64,000 nt of DNA from Oxalicibacterium faecigallinarum. Its GTDB lineage: Bacteria > Pseudomonadota > Gammaproteobacteria > Burkholderiales > Burkholderiaceae_D. Shown here one piece after another: positions 9,358 through 20,862 of this stretch. Position 1 is the first letter of the stretch, and each line of letters begins with the position of its first letter. The notes beneath the pieces were generated by a model, which was given only the letters and a program-made list of their open reading frames with translations, ran no database searches and had not been told where the DNA came from. Both the position numbers and the translations under genes were made by a program. The DNA is taken from NCBI RefSeq assembly GCF_014635705.1, contig NZ_BMDI01000001.1, forward strand, positions 946,008 to 1,010,007, written 5' to 3'.

Positions 9358-10842
9358 TCAGGCTGCCAGCGTTCTGGCAATCGCTGCAGCACAGACAGCC
9401 ATCAACGGGCCTGGCAACAAGCCCAAGGCCAAGACAGCCACCCCATTGGCACTCAGTGCAATACCAACATCTGGCGTTACTGCCAGCTTTTCAGTCTGGG
9501 TAGGTTCGTCAAAGTACATGACCTTGACGACGCGCAGATAGTAGAACGCACCGATCAGGGAGAACAGCACAGCGAAGATCGCAAGCCAGATCTGGCCATT
9601 GGCAACAACACTTTGCAGAACCGACAATTTTGCATAGAAGCCGACGACTGGCGGCACGCCTGCCAGCGAGAACATGAACAACAGCATGACCAGCGCAAAC
9701 CATGGGCTGCGTTGGTTCAGGCCCTTGAAGTCATCAATGTTTTCGGCTTCAAAACCGGCACGCGACAGCAGCATGATGATGCCGAACACACCCAGCGTCG
9801 TCATGACATAGGTAATCGAATAGAACATGGCAGCGCCGTAGCCGTTCGTTACGGAACCATCCGGTGCCGTAATCACGCCCGACAACAGACCAAGCAAGAC
9901 GAAGCCCATTTGCGAAATCGTCGAATAGGCCAACATGCGTTTGATGTTGGTCTGCATGATCGCAGTCACGTTACCAATCGCCATCGACAACACAGCCAAG
10001 ATGGTCAGCATTTGCTGCCAGTCGATCGACAAGGCTGGCAGCGCTTCCACCAGCAAACGAATCGTGATGGCGAAGGTTGCCAGCTTTGGTGCACCACCCA
10101 GCAACAGAGTGACAGCCGTTGGCGCGCCTTGATAAACGTCAGGTACCCACATATGGAACGGTACGACACCGAGTTTGAATGCCAGACCTGCCACCACGAA
10201 TACAAGCCCCAGCACCAGAACAGGCTTGTTCACTGCACCGGTACCAATTGCCTGGGCGACTTCGGTCAGGTCAAGCGAACCGGTTGCGCCGTACAGCATC
10301 GAGATGCCGTAGAGCAGGAAACCGGAAGCCAGTGCGCCCAGAATGAAATATTTCATTGCCGCTTCGGTCGAAATAGCGTGATCGCGACGGATTGCGACCA
10401 GTGCGTACAGCGACAGCGACATCATTTCCAGACCGAGGTAGATGATCAGGAAATTGTTAGCCGAAATCATGACCATCTGACCCAGCAGCGAGAACAAGGC
10501 CAAGATATAGAACTCACCGCCCTTGAAGCCACCGATCATGTCACGCTGACTTGCGTACCGGCGCGAATAGACCAGAGTCAACGCAACGGCAAGATAGGAA
10601 AACAGTTTCAGAATGTCCGACATCGGATCGGCCACGAACATGTTATTGAAGGTGTAGACCGTTTCGCCGTTACCGAGGCTGCTGAAGGTAATGAGACCGC
10701 ACACACCCATCGCAACGATCGACAGAACGTAGGTAATGTTGCGTTTGACATCCTTCGTGAACAGATCAACCAGCAGAATTACGGAAATCGCAATTGCCAG
10801 AAAGATTTCAGGAAGAGCCGGTATCAGATTCAAGTTATTCAT
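9358..10842 (-). CDS. nuoN: NADH-quinone oxidoreductase subunit N
   Basis: 494 residues, a polytopic membrane subunit of complex I homologous to ND2 and to Mrp-type antiporters. It forms one of the proton-translocating units of the membrane arm. The central region contains the conserved stretch [18 protein letters not shown] with the lysine and proline pattern of this family, followed by [18 protein letters not shown]. Many hydrophobic helices run through the whole chain. It is the last nuo gene. The 108-base gap to nuoM is the largest inside the nuo operon and holds no recognisable gene. Confidence 0.97.
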   Translation of the reverse strand: MNNLNLIPALPEIFLAIAISVILLVDLFTKDVKRNITYVLSIVAMGVCGLITFSSLGNGETVYTFNNMFVADPMSDILKLFSYLAVALTLVYSRRYASQRDMIGGFKGGEFYILALFSLLGQMVMISANNFLIIYLGLEMMSLSLYALVAIRRDHAISTEAAMKYFILGALASGFLLYGISMLYGATGSLDLTEVAQAIGTGAVNKPVLVLGLVFVVAGLAFKLGVVPFHMWVPDVYQGAPTAVTLLLGGAPKLATFAITIRLLVEALPALSIDWQQMLTILAVLSMAIGNVTAIMQTNIKRMLAYSTISQMGFVLLGLLSGVITAPDGSVTNGYGAAMFYSITYVMTTLGVFGIIMLLSRAGFEAENIDDFKGLNQRSPWFALVMLLFMFSLAGVPPVVGFYAKLSVLQSVVANGQIWLAIFAVLFSLIGAFYYLRVVKVMYFDEPTQTEKLAVTPDVGIALSANGVAVLALGLLPGPLMAVCAAAIARTLAA

Positions 10843-10950
10843 GTTGTCGCGATTGTTATGCGTTCAGTTGCGCGGTTGCGGTTGTTATGACGAAATTCCC
10901 CGCCGTTACATCAGCCGCAGCGGACTCCACTGCGGTGCGCTCATCATTCA

Positions 10951-12441
10951 TTAATTGAGCTTGGAAACCGAAACATGCTGCAGCAGATCGGAAACCGAGG
11001 TTTGCATCACATCAGTAAATGGCGCCGGGTACAGACCCATCACCAGCGTACAGATCGCGAGGACACCCAGCATCAGGAATTCACGCTTGTTCAGATCCGT
11101 CATTTCAGACACGTGATGGTTGGTAATCTCGCCAAAAATCACGCGTTTTGCCAGCCACAGCGAATAGGCTGCGCCGAGAATCAGAGCCGTTGCTGCCAGC
11201 ATGCCGATCCAGAAGTTATATTCGACTGCACCCAGAATCACCATGAACTCACCGACGAATCCGGAGGTCGCTGGCAAGCCCGCATTTGCCATCGAGAACA
11301 GAATGAAGAACGCAGCAAAGCGCGGCATCACATTCACAACACCGCCGTATTGAGCGATTTCACGTGTATGCATGCGGTCATATAACACACCGATACACAG
11401 GAACATGGCGCCGGATACAAAACCGTGCGAGATCATTTGCACGATAGCGCCCTGCACTGCCATGTCGTTGAACATGAAGAAGCCCAACGTTACAAAACCC
11501 ATGTGCGCGATCGACGAATAGGCGACCAGCTTTTTCATGTCTTTCTGTACCAGTGCGACCAGACCAACATAGATCACGGCAACCAGCGACAAGGTAATCA
11601 TGAAGCCGGACAGATAGTGACTTGCGTCCGGTGCAATCGGCATCGAGAAACGCAGGAAGCCATAAGCCCCCAGCTTCAGCATGATCGCTGCCAGCACAAC
11701 CGAACCACCGGTAGGCGCCTCGACGTGTGCATCAGGCAACCAGGTATGCACTGGCCACATCGGGACCTTGACAGCAAATGCCATCAGGAATGCCAGGAAT
11801 ATCAGAATCTGTTCGTTCATCTGCAATGGCAGCGCATGCCATGCCAGGATGTCAAAGCTGTTTCCGGACTGGAAGTACAGATACAGCATTGCCACCAGCA
11901 TCAGCAGCGAGCCCATGAAGGTATAGAGGAACAGCTTGATCGACGCGTACACGCGGTTTGCACCACCCCAGACACCAATGATGATGAACATCGGAATCAG
12001 GGTCGACTCAAAGAACACGTAGAACAGCATGCCATCCAGTGCACAGAACACGCCGATCATGATGCCGGACAGGATCAGGAATGAACCCAGATACTGCGAA
12101 ACGCGTGTTTCGATCACTTCCCATGCAGCGACCACGACAAAGATCGTGATGAATGCGGTCAGTACAACAAACCACATCGACATGCCATCAACACCCAGCG
12201 AGTAGTTGATATTGAAAATCTCGATCCAGCTGTGCTTTTCGACAAACTGCATGCCATGCGCCGCCTTGTCGAAACCGCTGATCAGCGGCAACGTCACAAG
12301 GAAGCTGACGATCGAACCGATCAGCGATACGCCACGGGACAAGCCGGGATTCTCATCACGACCAATCGCAAGTACAAGGACGCCAAACGCAATCGGCAAC
12401 CAGATCGCGAGACTCAAAATAGGAAATGTAGACTGCATCAT
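10951..12441 (-). CDS. nuoM: NADH-quinone oxidoreductase subunit M
   Basis: 496 residues, the ND4-type antiporter-like subunit in the membrane arm of complex I. Diagnostic stretches are VKVPMWPVHTWLPDAHVEAP and KKLVAYSSIAHMGFVTLG, with the lysines and glutamates proposed to carry protons. The length is normal. It lies 21 bases downstream of nuoL on the minus strand. Nothing in it is unusual. Confidence 0.97.
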   Translation of the reverse strand: MMQSTFPILSLAIWLPIAFGVLVLAIGRDENPGLSRGVSLIGSIVSFLVTLPLISGFDKAAHGMQFVEKHSWIEIFNINYSLGVDGMSMWFVVLTAFITIFVVVAAWEVIETRVSQYLGSFLILSGIMIGVFCALDGMLFYVFFESTLIPMFIIIGVWGGANRVYASIKLFLYTFMGSLLMLVAMLYLYFQSGNSFDILAWHALPLQMNEQILIFLAFLMAFAVKVPMWPVHTWLPDAHVEAPTGGSVVLAAIMLKLGAYGFLRFSMPIAPDASHYLSGFMITLSLVAVIYVGLVALVQKDMKKLVAYSSIAHMGFVTLGFFMFNDMAVQGAIVQMISHGFVSGAMFLCIGVLYDRMHTREIAQYGGVVNVMPRFAAFFILFSMANAGLPATSGFVGEFMVILGAVEYNFWIGMLAATALILGAAYSLWLAKRVIFGEITNHHVSEMTDLNKREFLMLGVLAICTLVMGLYPAPFTDVMQTSVSDLLQHVSVSKLN

Positions 12442-12462
12442 ATTTTTATTTGCTTCGCTAAC

Positions 12463-14553
12463 TTATTTGGCGAACGATGGGAATGGCAGGAAGTAAATCA
12501 GGAAACCCAGCACACCGAGAATCATGACAAACGCGTAGTGATAGATGTAACCGGTCTGCAGCACGCGAATGACACGCGAGAACCAGCCCACCGCCTTGGC
12601 ACTGCCATTGACGATCAGACCATCGATCAGAGTCTTGTCGCCCACATTGGACAAACCACCACCGAGCATACGTGCACCACCCGCCCAGAAGAATTCGTTG
12701 AACTTGTCCATGTAGTACTTGTTCTCGAGCAGCGTGTGGATCGCACGGAACTTGTTATAGAACCATGCAGGTACACGCGGATTAACCATGTAGCAGTAGT
12801 ACGCAGCAACCACACCCGCCAGCGCCAGCCAGAATGGTGCCGTCTGCAGACCGTGAATGGCCATTGCCATTGCGCCGTGGAACATTTCGTTCAACTCAGC
12901 CATGCCACCATGCTTAGGATCGACAAAGATCACGTCCTTGAAGAACGTTCCGTGCAGCATTGGCTCGATCGCAATGTAACCGATGAAAACCGAAGGAATC
13001 GCCAGCAGAATCAGCGGCAGCGTGACCACCCATGGCGACTCGTGCGGCTTCTGACCTGGGGCCAGACCATGGTGTTCGTCATGGGCATGGTCATCGTGTG
13101 CATGATCATCATGAGCGTGGTCGTCGTGACCGGCCTTGGCATGTGCGTGATCATCGTGATGTGCATGCTCTTTACCAAAACGCTCTTCACCGTGGAACAC
13201 GAGGAAGTACATACGGAACGAGTAGAACGCCGTCACGAAAACGCCAGCCAGCACGGCAAAGTTGGCAAAGCCCGAACCCCAGATATGCGTTGCGTGCACA
13301 GCTTCGATGATGCTGTCCTTCGAGTAGAAGCCCGAAAACAGTGGTGTACCGATCAGTGCCAGCGAACCCAGCAACGACGTGATCCAGGTGATTGGCATGT
13401 ATTTACGCAAGCCACCCATATTACGAATATCCTGGTCGTGGTGCATACCGATGATGACCGAGCCCGCAGCAAGGAACAGCAGCGCCTTGAAGAATGCGTG
13501 GGTCATCAGGTGGAATACGGCAACCGAGTAAGCCGATGCACCAAGTGCCACCGTCATGTAACCGAGCTGCGACAGCGTCGAGTAGGCAACCACGCGCTTG
13601 ATATCGTTCTGGATAATGCCCAGAAAGCCCATGAACAACGCAGTGATCGAACCGATAACGAGGATGAACGACAAGGCTGTATCCGACAGTTCGAACAATG
13701 GCGACATACGCGACACCATGAAGATACCTGCGGTAACCATGGTTGCGGCGTGAATCAGCGCGGAAATCGGGGTTGGGCCTTCCATCGAATCAGGCAACCA
13801 CACGTGCAGCGGGAACTGAGCCGATTTACCCATCGCACCGATGAACAGGCAGATACAGGCCACCGTAAGCAATGCCCAGTCGGTGCCTGGCAGCGACAGC
13901 GTCGCGAGTTGTTCTTTCTTCGCAAAGACTTCTGCGTAGTCCATCGAACCGGCGTAAGCCAGCAACAGGCCGATACCGAGAATGAAGCCGAAGTCACCGA
14001 CACGGTTGACCAGGAACGCCTTCATGTTCGCAAAAATTGCCGTTGGCTTTTTGTACCAGAAACCGATCAGCAGATACGAAACCAGACCCACTGCTTCCCA
14101 ACCGAAGAACAGTTGCAGGAAGTTGTTGCTCATGACAAGCATCAGCATGGAGAACGTAAACAGCGAAATATACGAGAAGAAACGGTTGTAGCCCTCGTCT
14201 TCTTCCATGTAACCGATCGTGTAGATGTGAACCATCAGCGACACGAATGTCACGACACACATCATCATTGCCGTCAGACTGTCGACCAGAAAGCCAACTT
14301 CCATCTTCATCCCGGCAACCGTCAACCAGGTGTAGACGCTACCGTTGAAGGTCGCGCCATCCATCACCTGCATGAAGGTATGGGCAGACAGAATGAACGA
14401 GATCAACACACCGAGAATGGTCACGGTATGGGCGGTCTTGCGACCGATCAGATTGCCAAAAAATTTGGTACCAAACAGGCCGGCGATCATGGAGCCGACG
14501 AGCGGCGCCAGAGGTACGACCAGAAGGAGGTTAGGGTTAAGTTGCCCCGCCAT
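12463..14553 (-). CDS. nuoL: NADH-quinone oxidoreductase subunit L, with His/Asp-rich insert
   Basis: 696 residues, the ND5-type subunit at the far end of the complex I membrane arm, with its long C-terminal lateral helix. Family stretches include KSAQFPLHVWLPDSMEGPTP and KRVVAYSTLSQLGYMTVALG. The length is above the roughly 610-680 common for NuoL. Part of the excess is a histidine/aspartate-rich insert at about residues 460-496 (DNA 13066-13175), built from repeats of DDHAH, with 14 histidines in about 35 residues. It falls in a soluble loop between hydrophobic segments. A metal-binding or purely structural role is possible; neither can be shown from sequence. Confidence 0.97.
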   Translation of the reverse strand: MAGQLNPNLLLVVPLAPLVGSMIAGLFGTKFFGNLIGRKTAHTVTILGVLISFILSAHTFMQVMDGATFNGSVYTWLTVAGMKMEVGFLVDSLTAMMMCVVTFVSLMVHIYTIGYMEEDEGYNRFFSYISLFTFSMLMLVMSNNFLQLFFGWEAVGLVSYLLIGFWYKKPTAIFANMKAFLVNRVGDFGFILGIGLLLAYAGSMDYAEVFAKKEQLATLSLPGTDWALLTVACICLFIGAMGKSAQFPLHVWLPDSMEGPTPISALIHAATMVTAGIFMVSRMSPLFELSDTALSFILVIGSITALFMGFLGIIQNDIKRVVAYSTLSQLGYMTVALGASAYSVAVFHLMTHAFFKALLFLAAGSVIIGMHHDQDIRNMGGLRKYMPITWITSLLGSLALIGTPLFSGFYSKDSIIEAVHATHIWGSGFANFAVLAGVFVTAFYSFRMYFLVFHGEERFGKEHAHHDDHAHAKAGHDDHAHDDHAHDDHAHDEHHGLAPGQKPHESPWVVTLPLILLAIPSVFIGYIAIEPMLHGTFFKDVIFVDPKHGGMAELNEMFHGAMAMAIHGLQTAPFWLALAGVVAAYYCYMVNPRVPAWFYNKFRAIHTLLENKYYMDKFNEFFWAGGARMLGGGLSNVGDKTLIDGLIVNGSAKAVGWFSRVIRVLQTGYIYHYAFVMILGVLGFLIYFLPFPSFAK

Positions 14554-14581
14554 GATGAACCTTATTCGTTATTGTTCGGAA

Positions 14582-14890
14582 TCAGCCTTTGAGGCTATCG
14601 AGATCTTCTACATTCACGGTATCCAAGGTACGGAACAGCGATACCAGGATAGCCAAACCAATTGCAGCTTCAGCAGCAGCGACGGTCAGGATGAAGAAGA
14701 CGAAAATCTGACCTGCCGCGTCGCCCAGAAAGTAGGAAAACGCCACAAAGTTCATATTCACCGCCAACAGCATCAATTCGATGGCCATCAGCAAGATGAT
14801 GATGTTCTTGCGATTCAGAAAAATACCGACTATCGAGATCGCGAACAGAATCGCGCCGAGAATCAGATAGTGAACGAGCGATAACTCCAC
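14582..14890 (-). CDS. nuoK: NADH-quinone oxidoreductase subunit K
   Basis: 102 residues, the exact usual length, when started at the GTG at 14890. The frame stays open further upstream to 14944, but that would overlap nuoJ, while a GGGGAG ribosome site sits just before the GTG. It is the ND4L-type subunit with three membrane helices; the conserved buried glutamates appear in the [13 protein letters not shown] stretch and in the [10 protein letters not shown] stretch. It lies 10 bases after nuoJ and 28 before nuoL. Confidence 0.95.
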   Translation of the reverse strand: MELSLVHYLILGAILFAISIVGIFLNRKNIIILLMAIELMLLAVNMNFVAFSYFLGDAAGQIFVFFILTVAAAEAAIGLAILVSLFRTLDTVNVEDLDSLKG

Positions 14891-14900
14891 AACACTCCCC

Positions 14901-15542
14901 TTATTTTTGTTCTGCCGACGGTGCAGCGGATTGATCGTCGCCATTTTGGCGTGGCTCTGCCTTCATCTTCACGACGCGGACACGGTCGGAAGCGCGCACA
15001 CGAACCGCATCGCCCGGCGCAAAGTATTTGCTGTCCTTGCGTTTGCGCATGGTCAGCGCGACCGCAGCAACCATACCGACCAGCAGCAGCAAGCCTGCCA
15101 GTTCAAATGCATACAGATAATCCGTGTAAATCAGTTTGCCGAGTTCCTTGGTATTGCCGATCATATCGGCGCCTGCTGGCACTTCGACATGCGACTTCCA
15201 GAAGCCCTGGAACAACACACCGGCCATCATCAGAACAATTACCGCACCGATACCGGCAGCCAGTGGCAAGTAACCCCAGAAGCCTTCACGCAGCTTGCTG
15301 AGCTTGATATCCACCATCATGACCACAAATAGGAACAGAACCATAACGGCACCGACATACACCAGCACCAAGACGATCGACAGGAATTCTGCCTTGATCA
15401 GCATCCACAAAGCGGATGCTGCCGCAAATGTCAGCACGAGATACAACGCGGCATGCACCGGGTTGCGATCAGTGATGACTCGCAAAGCAGCGAACACGAG
15501 GATCGTTGCGAATGCGTAGAAAAGAAAGGTTGTAAAGTCCAT
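14901..15542 (-). CDS. nuoJ: NADH-quinone oxidoreductase subunit J
   Basis: 213 residues, the ND6-type membrane subunit with five hydrophobic helices. The conserved [20 protein letters not shown] segment (third helix, with the pi-bulge known from complex I) is present. The chain ends in a polar tail of about 45 residues ([22 protein letters not shown] at the very end is charged and low-complexity), common in beta-proteobacteria. It lies between nuoI (40 bases) and nuoK (10 bases). Confidence 0.95.
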   Translation of the reverse strand: MDFTTFLFYAFATILVFAALRVITDRNPVHAALYLVLTFAAASALWMLIKAEFLSIVLVLVYVGAVMVLFLFVVMMVDIKLSKLREGFWGYLPLAAGIGAVIVLMMAGVLFQGFWKSHVEVPAGADMIGNTKELGKLIYTDYLYAFELAGLLLLVGMVAAVALTMRKRKDSKYFAPGDAVRVRASDRVRVVKMKAEPRQNGDDQSAAPSAEQK

Positions 15543-15582
15543 AGTCAGCCAGAAAGTCAGCGCAATGCCGCCAAATGATTAA

Positions 15583-16071
15583 TCAACGATAGGCCGCATC
15601 TGCAGTACGCGCAGCAGCGATTTCAGGTTCAAAACGATCGCCCACAGCCAGCAGCATTTCCTTCGTGTAGTACAGGTCGCCGCGCTTCTCGCCGTGGTAT
15701 TCGAGAATATGTGTCTCAACGATCGAATCAACCGGGCAGGATTCCTCGCAGAAGCCGCAGAAAATGCATTTGGTCAGATCGATGTCATAGCGTGTGGTAC
15801 GGCGCGTCCCGTCGGCACGTTGGTCCGACTCGATCGAAATCGCCATTGCCGGGCAAACTGCTTCACACAGTTTGCAAGCAATACAGCGCTCTTCACCGTT
15901 TGGATAGCGACGCAATGCGTGCAAACCACGAAAACGCACCGACTGCGGTGTTTTCTCTTCCGGGAACTGCACGGTAATTTTTCGTGCAAACAAGTAGCGG
16001 CCAGTCAGCGCCATGCCCTTGAAGAGCTCGCGCAGCATCAGGCTACCGAAAAAATCCTTAATTGCTTCCAT
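15583..16071 (-). CDS. nuoI: NADH-quinone oxidoreductase subunit I (two 4Fe-4S clusters)
   Basis: 162 residues. It carries clusters N6a and N6b, which pass electrons along the peripheral arm to N2 in NuoB. Both ferredoxin motifs are intact: Cys63, 66, 69, 73 in [12 protein letters not shown], and Cys102, 105, 108, 112 in [12 protein letters not shown]. The N-terminal amphipathic helix and length match the bacterial NuoI norm. It lies 28 bases after nuoH. Confidence 0.98.
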   Translation of the reverse strand: MEAIKDFFGSLMLRELFKGMALTGRYLFARKITVQFPEEKTPQSVRFRGLHALRRYPNGEERCIACKLCEAVCPAMAISIESDQRADGTRRTTRYDIDLTKCIFCGFCEESCPVDSIVETHILEYHGEKRGDLYYTKEMLLAVGDRFEPEIAAARTADAAYR

Positions 16072-16099
16072 CTTTGGCTTCCTCTTTGCTCAGCCTTGA

Positions 16100-17173
16100 T
16101 TAATTCCAGATATTCAGTGGTGTCTTCATCCAGATCGCAACGACCAGGAACCAGACCAAGGTCAGTGGAATGAACACTTTCCAACCCAAACGCATAATCT
16201 GGTCATAGCGGTAACGTGGGAACGATGCACGGAACCAGACAAACAGCGAAATCACGAAGAAGGTCTTCAGGCCCAACCAGATCCAGCCTGGAATCCAGGT
16301 GAATGGCGCGAAATCAAATGGTGCCGCCCAACCGCCGAGGAACATCAACGAAGTCAGCAGCGAGATCAGCCACATATTGGCGTACTCGGCCAGGAAGAAC
16401 ATCGCGAACGACATACCGGAATATTCAACCATGTGACCTGCGACGATCTCCGACTCCCCTTCCACAACGTCGAACGGGTGGCGGTTCAGTTCAGCCGTGC
16501 CAGAGACAACATAGATAATGAACAGCGGCAGCAACGGCAACCAGTTCCACGACAGGAAATTCAGACCCATGTCAGCAAAACGGCCTTGTGTCTGTGTCGT
16601 CACAACATCGATCAGGTTCATCGAGCCGGATACCATCAGAATGACGACCAGGCAGAAGCCCATCGCGATTTCGTAAGAAATCATCTGTGCCGAGGCACGC
16701 ATTGCACCCAGAAATGCATATTTCGAGTTCGATGCCCAACCTGCAATGATGATGCCGTAGACCTCCAGCGAGGTAATTGCCATCACGAACAGCAAGCCTG
16801 CATTGACATTTGCCAGAACCGCTTCCGGTCCGAAAGGAATCACCGCCCAAGCCACCAGCGATGGCATGATGGTCATGACCGGTGCGATCACGAACAATGC
16901 CTTATTCGATTTCGCAGGAACAACAACTTCTTTCAGCAGCAGCTTGACGCCGTCGGCAATCGGTTGCAGCAGGCCTAGCGGACCGGTACGGTTGGGCCCA
17001 TGACGTACATGCATCCAGCCGATCAGCTTACGTTCCCACAAGGTCATGTAAGCAACTGCACCCATCAGAGGCGCAACGATCGCAATGATCTTGACCAGAT
17101 TCCAGACGAGTGGCCAGTAATAGCCAAAAAATGCGTCACCCGTTGCGTGGATGGACAGTAATACTTGATCCAT
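16100..17173 (-). CDS. nuoH: NADH-quinone oxidoreductase subunit H
   Basis: 357 residues, the ND1-type membrane subunit that joins the peripheral arm to the membrane arm and forms part of the quinone chamber. Family stretches are [21 protein letters not shown] near the N-terminus (about 48-68) and [19 protein letters not shown] in the middle loop, rich in conserved acidic residues. The ATG at 17173 shares one base with the nuoG stop (TAATG), so translation of the two is probably coupled. Confidence 0.98.
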   Translation of the reverse strand: MDQVLLSIHATGDAFFGYYWPLVWNLVKIIAIVAPLMGAVAYMTLWERKLIGWMHVRHGPNRTGPLGLLQPIADGVKLLLKEVVVPAKSNKALFVIAPVMTIMPSLVAWAVIPFGPEAVLANVNAGLLFVMAITSLEVYGIIIAGWASNSKYAFLGAMRASAQMISYEIAMGFCLVVILMVSGSMNLIDVVTTQTQGRFADMGLNFLSWNWLPLLPLFIIYVVSGTAELNRHPFDVVEGESEIVAGHMVEYSGMSFAMFFLAEYANMWLISLLTSLMFLGGWAAPFDFAPFTWIPGWIWLGLKTFFVISLFVWFRASFPRYRYDQIMRLGWKVFIPLTLVWFLVVAIWMKTPLNIWN

Positions 17174-19509
17174 TACGCTTTCTCCACGCTGATAGGACCG
17201 AACATTGCGCCGAGGCTGGCAGTGGACTGATGTCCAGCGGCCACGCGCACGACATTAACTGGCAGCGTCTTGTCGACTGCAGCAACCAGCACTGCACTGC
17301 CATTACCTTGTACAACCTTGACTTGATCACCAGCAGCGATGCCCAGTTTGCCAGCCAGATCAGCAGACAGCCATGCTTTTGGCGCAGCGCCATCACGTGT
17401 GCTTTGCAGTGGCTCGGAACGACGAACGATTGCATCGGTTGCGTAGATCGATACGTCCGCAACGCGCTCCAGTGAACCCGTTACTGCAGATGCAGCTTGT
17501 GGCAGCGCTTTGCCAATGTTGTTCAGACGTGGTTGCAATTGCGCATCAGCTGGCGCGTTGGCACCGATGATTTCGTTACGGATCGCTTCCGAGGTTTCGT
17601 AGTCGAAGCCGTTCAGTTCAAGCAGATTGCCGAGGACACGCAGGACTTTCCAGCCTGGACGTGCATCGCCGAGAGGCTTGACCGTGCCATTGAAGCTTTG
17701 TGCGCGACCTTCGCAGTTGACGAACGTACCGGATGTTTCCGAGAACGGCGTAATCGGCAGCATCACGTCAGCAAAATCAGCACCGTGTTTAAATGCCGAC
17801 ATCACGACAACCATATCGGCTTGATTCAGCGCGGCGCGTGCAGCTTGCGGATTGGCACTATCCAGCTCCGGCTCTGCATTCAACAGAACATATGCTTTAC
17901 GTGGCTGCGCAAACATTTGCACGGCATTCGCACCGTTTTGACCTGGCAATGCATTTGCCAGGTAACCGCCAACGGTGTTAGCCGCTTCGGTCAGGAAACC
18001 AAACTTGGCTTCGGTGTTTTGTGCAATCCATTGTGCGGCAGCGTGCAGTTTGGCGGCCTCTGGATGTTGCAACACCGCATTACCCAGCAGCACTGCCTTG
18101 GGCTCGCCTGATAGCAGACTTGCAGCAATCTGTTTTGCTTCAGCAGAAGCGACCACACCATCAAAACCTGCAGGTGCAGCAACACCGCGTGCTTCTGCAA
18201 CTGCAACAATCACTTCACCCAGCGCAGCCAACCAATCGGATGGTGCCTTGATCATCTTGTTTGCGATCGGCATCAGCAGATCATCGTCTGTTGCATGCAG
18301 GATGCTGACGCTTGCGCCGCCCTTCACTGCCAGACGCAGACGCGATGCCAGCAATGGATGATCCTTGCGCAGGAAGGAGCCGATCACGAATGCACGCTTG
18401 AGCGCAGCGAACTCATTGATCGACATGCCCAGCCAAGGCTTGATCGATGCATCCAGCGATGCATCCGATTGACGCAGACGGAAATCAACGTTGTCGGAAC
18501 CGATGCCGCGTACCAGTTTCTGCAGCAGCGACATTTCTTCCAGTGTCGAGTTTGGCGTCGCCAGGGCAGCGATCGAATCAGCGCCATGTTCGTGACGGAT
18601 GTTACGCAGACCGTGCGCCACATACTCCAATGCAGTCTGCCAGTCCGTTTCCTGCCACTTGCCATCCTGCTTGATCATCGGATTGGTCAGACGCTCTTCG
18701 CTGTTCAGACCTTCGTAGGCAAAACGATCCTTGTCCGAAATCCAGCATTCATTGACGTCTTCATTTTCGAGCGGCAATACACGCATGACTTTGCCGGCCT
18801 TAACCTGAACGATCAGATTGGCGCCAAGGCTGTCGTGCGGGCTGACGGATTTGCGACGCGACAGCTCCCAGGTACGAGCGCTGTAACGGAAAGGCTTCGA
18901 CGTCAGTGCACCAACTGGACACAAATCGATCATGTTGCCAGACAGTTCGGAATCAACGGTCTTGCCAACGAACGAAGTGATCTCAGCGTGCTCGCCACGG
19001 TTCAGCATGCCGAACTCCATGACGCCGGCGACTTCCTGACCGAAACGAACGCAGCGTGTGCAGTGAATGCAACGGCTCATCTCTTGCATCGAGATCAGCG
19101 GACCGACGTCTTTCGGGACCACGACGCGTTTTTCTTCTTCGTAACGCGAAGCCGAACCGCCATAACCAACGGCCAGATCCTGCAGTTGACACTCACCACC
19201 CTGATCGCAGATCGGGCAATCAAGCGGGTGATTAATGAGCAGGAACTCCATCACGCCCTTCTGAGCCTTGACCGCTTTTTCGCTGTTGGAGCGAACGATC
19301 ATGCCCGGTGCAACCGGCGTTGCACACGCTGGCAGCGGCTTAGGCGCTTTCTCTACCTCGACGAGGCACATGCGGCAGTTTGCCGCGATGGAGAGTTTCT
19401 TGTGATAGCAAAAATGCGGAATGTATGTGCCGAGTTTGTTGGCAGCATCCATAACCATGCTGCCTTCCTGCACTTCGACTTTTTTGCCGTCTATTTCAAT
19501 TTCAACCAT
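17173..19509 (-). CDS. nuoG: NADH-quinone oxidoreductase subunit G
   Basis: 778 residues. The N-terminal part carries the complex I clusters N1b (2Fe-2S; Cys34, 45, 48, 62), N5 (His94, Cys98, 101, 107 in [14 protein letters not shown]) and N4 (Cys147, 150, 153, 197). The rest is a molybdopterin-oxidoreductase-like fold without visible cofactor function. The extra N7 cluster known from E. coli and Thermus is absent: where its CxxC ligands would sit the sequence reads [12 protein letters not shown]. The gene begins 57 bases after nuoF and overlaps nuoH by one base. Confidence 0.97.
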   Translation of the reverse strand: MVEIEIDGKKVEVQEGSMVMDAANKLGTYIPHFCYHKKLSIAANCRMCLVEVEKAPKPLPACATPVAPGMIVRSNSEKAVKAQKGVMEFLLINHPLDCPICDQGGECQLQDLAVGYGGSASRYEEEKRVVVPKDVGPLISMQEMSRCIHCTRCVRFGQEVAGVMEFGMLNRGEHAEITSFVGKTVDSELSGNMIDLCPVGALTSKPFRYSARTWELSRRKSVSPHDSLGANLIVQVKAGKVMRVLPLENEDVNECWISDKDRFAYEGLNSEERLTNPMIKQDGKWQETDWQTALEYVAHGLRNIRHEHGADSIAALATPNSTLEEMSLLQKLVRGIGSDNVDFRLRQSDASLDASIKPWLGMSINEFAALKRAFVIGSFLRKDHPLLASRLRLAVKGGASVSILHATDDDLLMPIANKMIKAPSDWLAALGEVIVAVAEARGVAAPAGFDGVVASAEAKQIAASLLSGEPKAVLLGNAVLQHPEAAKLHAAAQWIAQNTEAKFGFLTEAANTVGGYLANALPGQNGANAVQMFAQPRKAYVLLNAEPELDSANPQAARAALNQADMVVVMSAFKHGADFADVMLPITPFSETSGTFVNCEGRAQSFNGTVKPLGDARPGWKVLRVLGNLLELNGFDYETSEAIRNEIIGANAPADAQLQPRLNNIGKALPQAASAVTGSLERVADVSIYATDAIVRRSEPLQSTRDGAAPKAWLSADLAGKLGIAAGDQVKVVQGNGSAVLVAAVDKTLPVNVVRVAAGHQSTASLGAMFGPISVEKA

Positions 19510-19566
19510 GGCTTTGCTTTTTCTGCGTCAGTGTTCTCACTAGGTATCAATATACGAAGTGGGCTG

Positions 19567-20862
19567 CTATACGTAAGCGGGCACCAAGCAATGCTTATGC
19601 TCGATGTGGTACACAAACTCTTCACGGAACTGCTGGATCATTGCGCGAACTGGCATTGCGGCCGCATCGCCGAGTGCGCAAATCGTACGACCCTGGATGT
19701 TGTCAGCGATCGAATTGAGCATGTCGAGGTCTTCTGCACGACCTTGACCGTTTTCGATACGCTGCACCATGCGATACAACCAGCCAGTACCTTCACGGCA
19801 CGGCGTACATTGACCACAGGATTCTTCAAAATAGAAATACGAAAGACGCAACAGTGACTTGACCATGCAACGGGTCTCGTCCATCACGATCACTGCGCCG
19901 GAGCCCAGCATCGAACCTGCTTTTGCGACCGAATCGTAATCCATATCGGTTGCCATCATGACGTCACCGCGCACGACAGGCACGGAAGAGCCACCCGGGA
20001 TGACTGCCTTGAGTTTTTTGCCATCGCGTACACCACCTGCCAGTTCAAGCAAGGTCGCGAAAGGCGTACCCAGAGGAATTTCGTAGTTGCCAGGATTGGT
20101 CACATCGCCTGACACCGAAAAAATCTTGGTGCCGCCGTTGTTTGGCTTGCCCAGTCCGGCATAAGCTTCTGCGCCTACCTGGAAGATAAACGGGACAGCA
20201 GCGAACGTCTCGGTATTGTTGATCGTGGTTGGCTTACCAAACAAACCATAGCTGGCTGGGAAAGGCGGCTTGAAGCGCGGCTGCCCTTTTTTGCCTTCGA
20301 TCGATTCCAGCAACGCGGTTTCTTCCCCGCAGATGTAGGCGCCGTAACCATGGAATGCGTGCAGCTGAAAACTATGAGACGAACCCAGAATGTTATCGCC
20401 GAGGAAACCGGCCGCACGCGCCTGCTCCAGCGCTTCTTCAAAGCGTTGATATTCGCCGAAGATCTCGCCACGGATGTAGTTGTAACCGACCGTCACACCC
20501 ATCGCATAGGCAGCGATCGTCATACCTTCGATCACCGAATGCGGGTTGTAACGCAGGATGTCGCGATCCTTGAATGTACCAGGCTCGCCTTCATCCGAAT
20601 TACAGACCAGATATTTCTGGCCTTCGTAGTTCTTCGGCATGAAGCTCCACTTCAAGCCACTTGGGAAGCCCGCACCACCACGACCACGCAACGTCGATGC
20701 CTTGACTTCAGCGATGACCTGATCAGGCGTCATGCCTTCGCTCAAAATACGCTTCAGAGATTCGTAGCCGCCACGTTTGACGTAGTCTTGCAAACCCCAG
20801 TTATCGCCAGTCAGATTTGCAAAAATCAACGGCTTGATATGACGATTGTGCAAGCTGGTCAT
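19567..20862 (-). CDS. nuoF: NADH-quinone oxidoreductase subunit F (NADH-binding)
   Basis: 431 residues from the ATG at 20862, which overlaps the nuoE stop as ATGA. The open frame continues upstream but inside nuoE, so that extension is rejected. It holds the FMN/NADH site, with the glycine-rich [14 protein letters not shown] at 59-72, and cluster N3 with Cys349, 352, 355 (ESCGQCTPC) and Cys395. This is where NADH enters complex I. Length and motifs are ordinary. Confidence 0.98.
   Translation of the reverse strand: MTSLHNRHIKPLIFANLTGDNWGLQDYVKRGGYESLKRILSEGMTPDQVIAEVKASTLRGRGGAGFPSGLKWSFMPKNYEGQKYLVCNSDEGEPGTFKDRDILRYNPHSVIEGMTIAAYAMGVTVGYNYIRGEIFGEYQRFEEALEQARAAGFLGDNILGSSHSFQLHAFHGYGAYICGEETALLESIEGKKGQPRFKPPFPASYGLFGKPTTINNTETFAAVPFIFQVGAEAYAGLGKPNNGGTKIFSVSGDVTNPGNYEIPLGTPFATLLELAGGVRDGKKLKAVIPGGSSVPVVRGDVMMATDMDYDSVAKAGSMLGSGAVIVMDETRCMVKSLLRLSYFYFEESCGQCTPCREGTGWLYRMVQRIENGQGRAEDLDMLNSIADNIQGRTICALGDAAAMPVRAMIQQFREEFVYHIEHKHCLVPAYV

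Noticed and set aside
9613-10890. A 425-codon open frame opposite nuoN
   Set aside because: Antisense shadow of nuoN, with Gln/His/Asp-rich composition and no start signal.
12232-14592. A 786-codon open frame on the plus strand opposite nuoL
   Set aside because: It is the antisense of a well-supported nuoL, with a composition full of His, Gln and Arg and no recognisable motifs; the frame stays open because of the codon pattern of the real gene.
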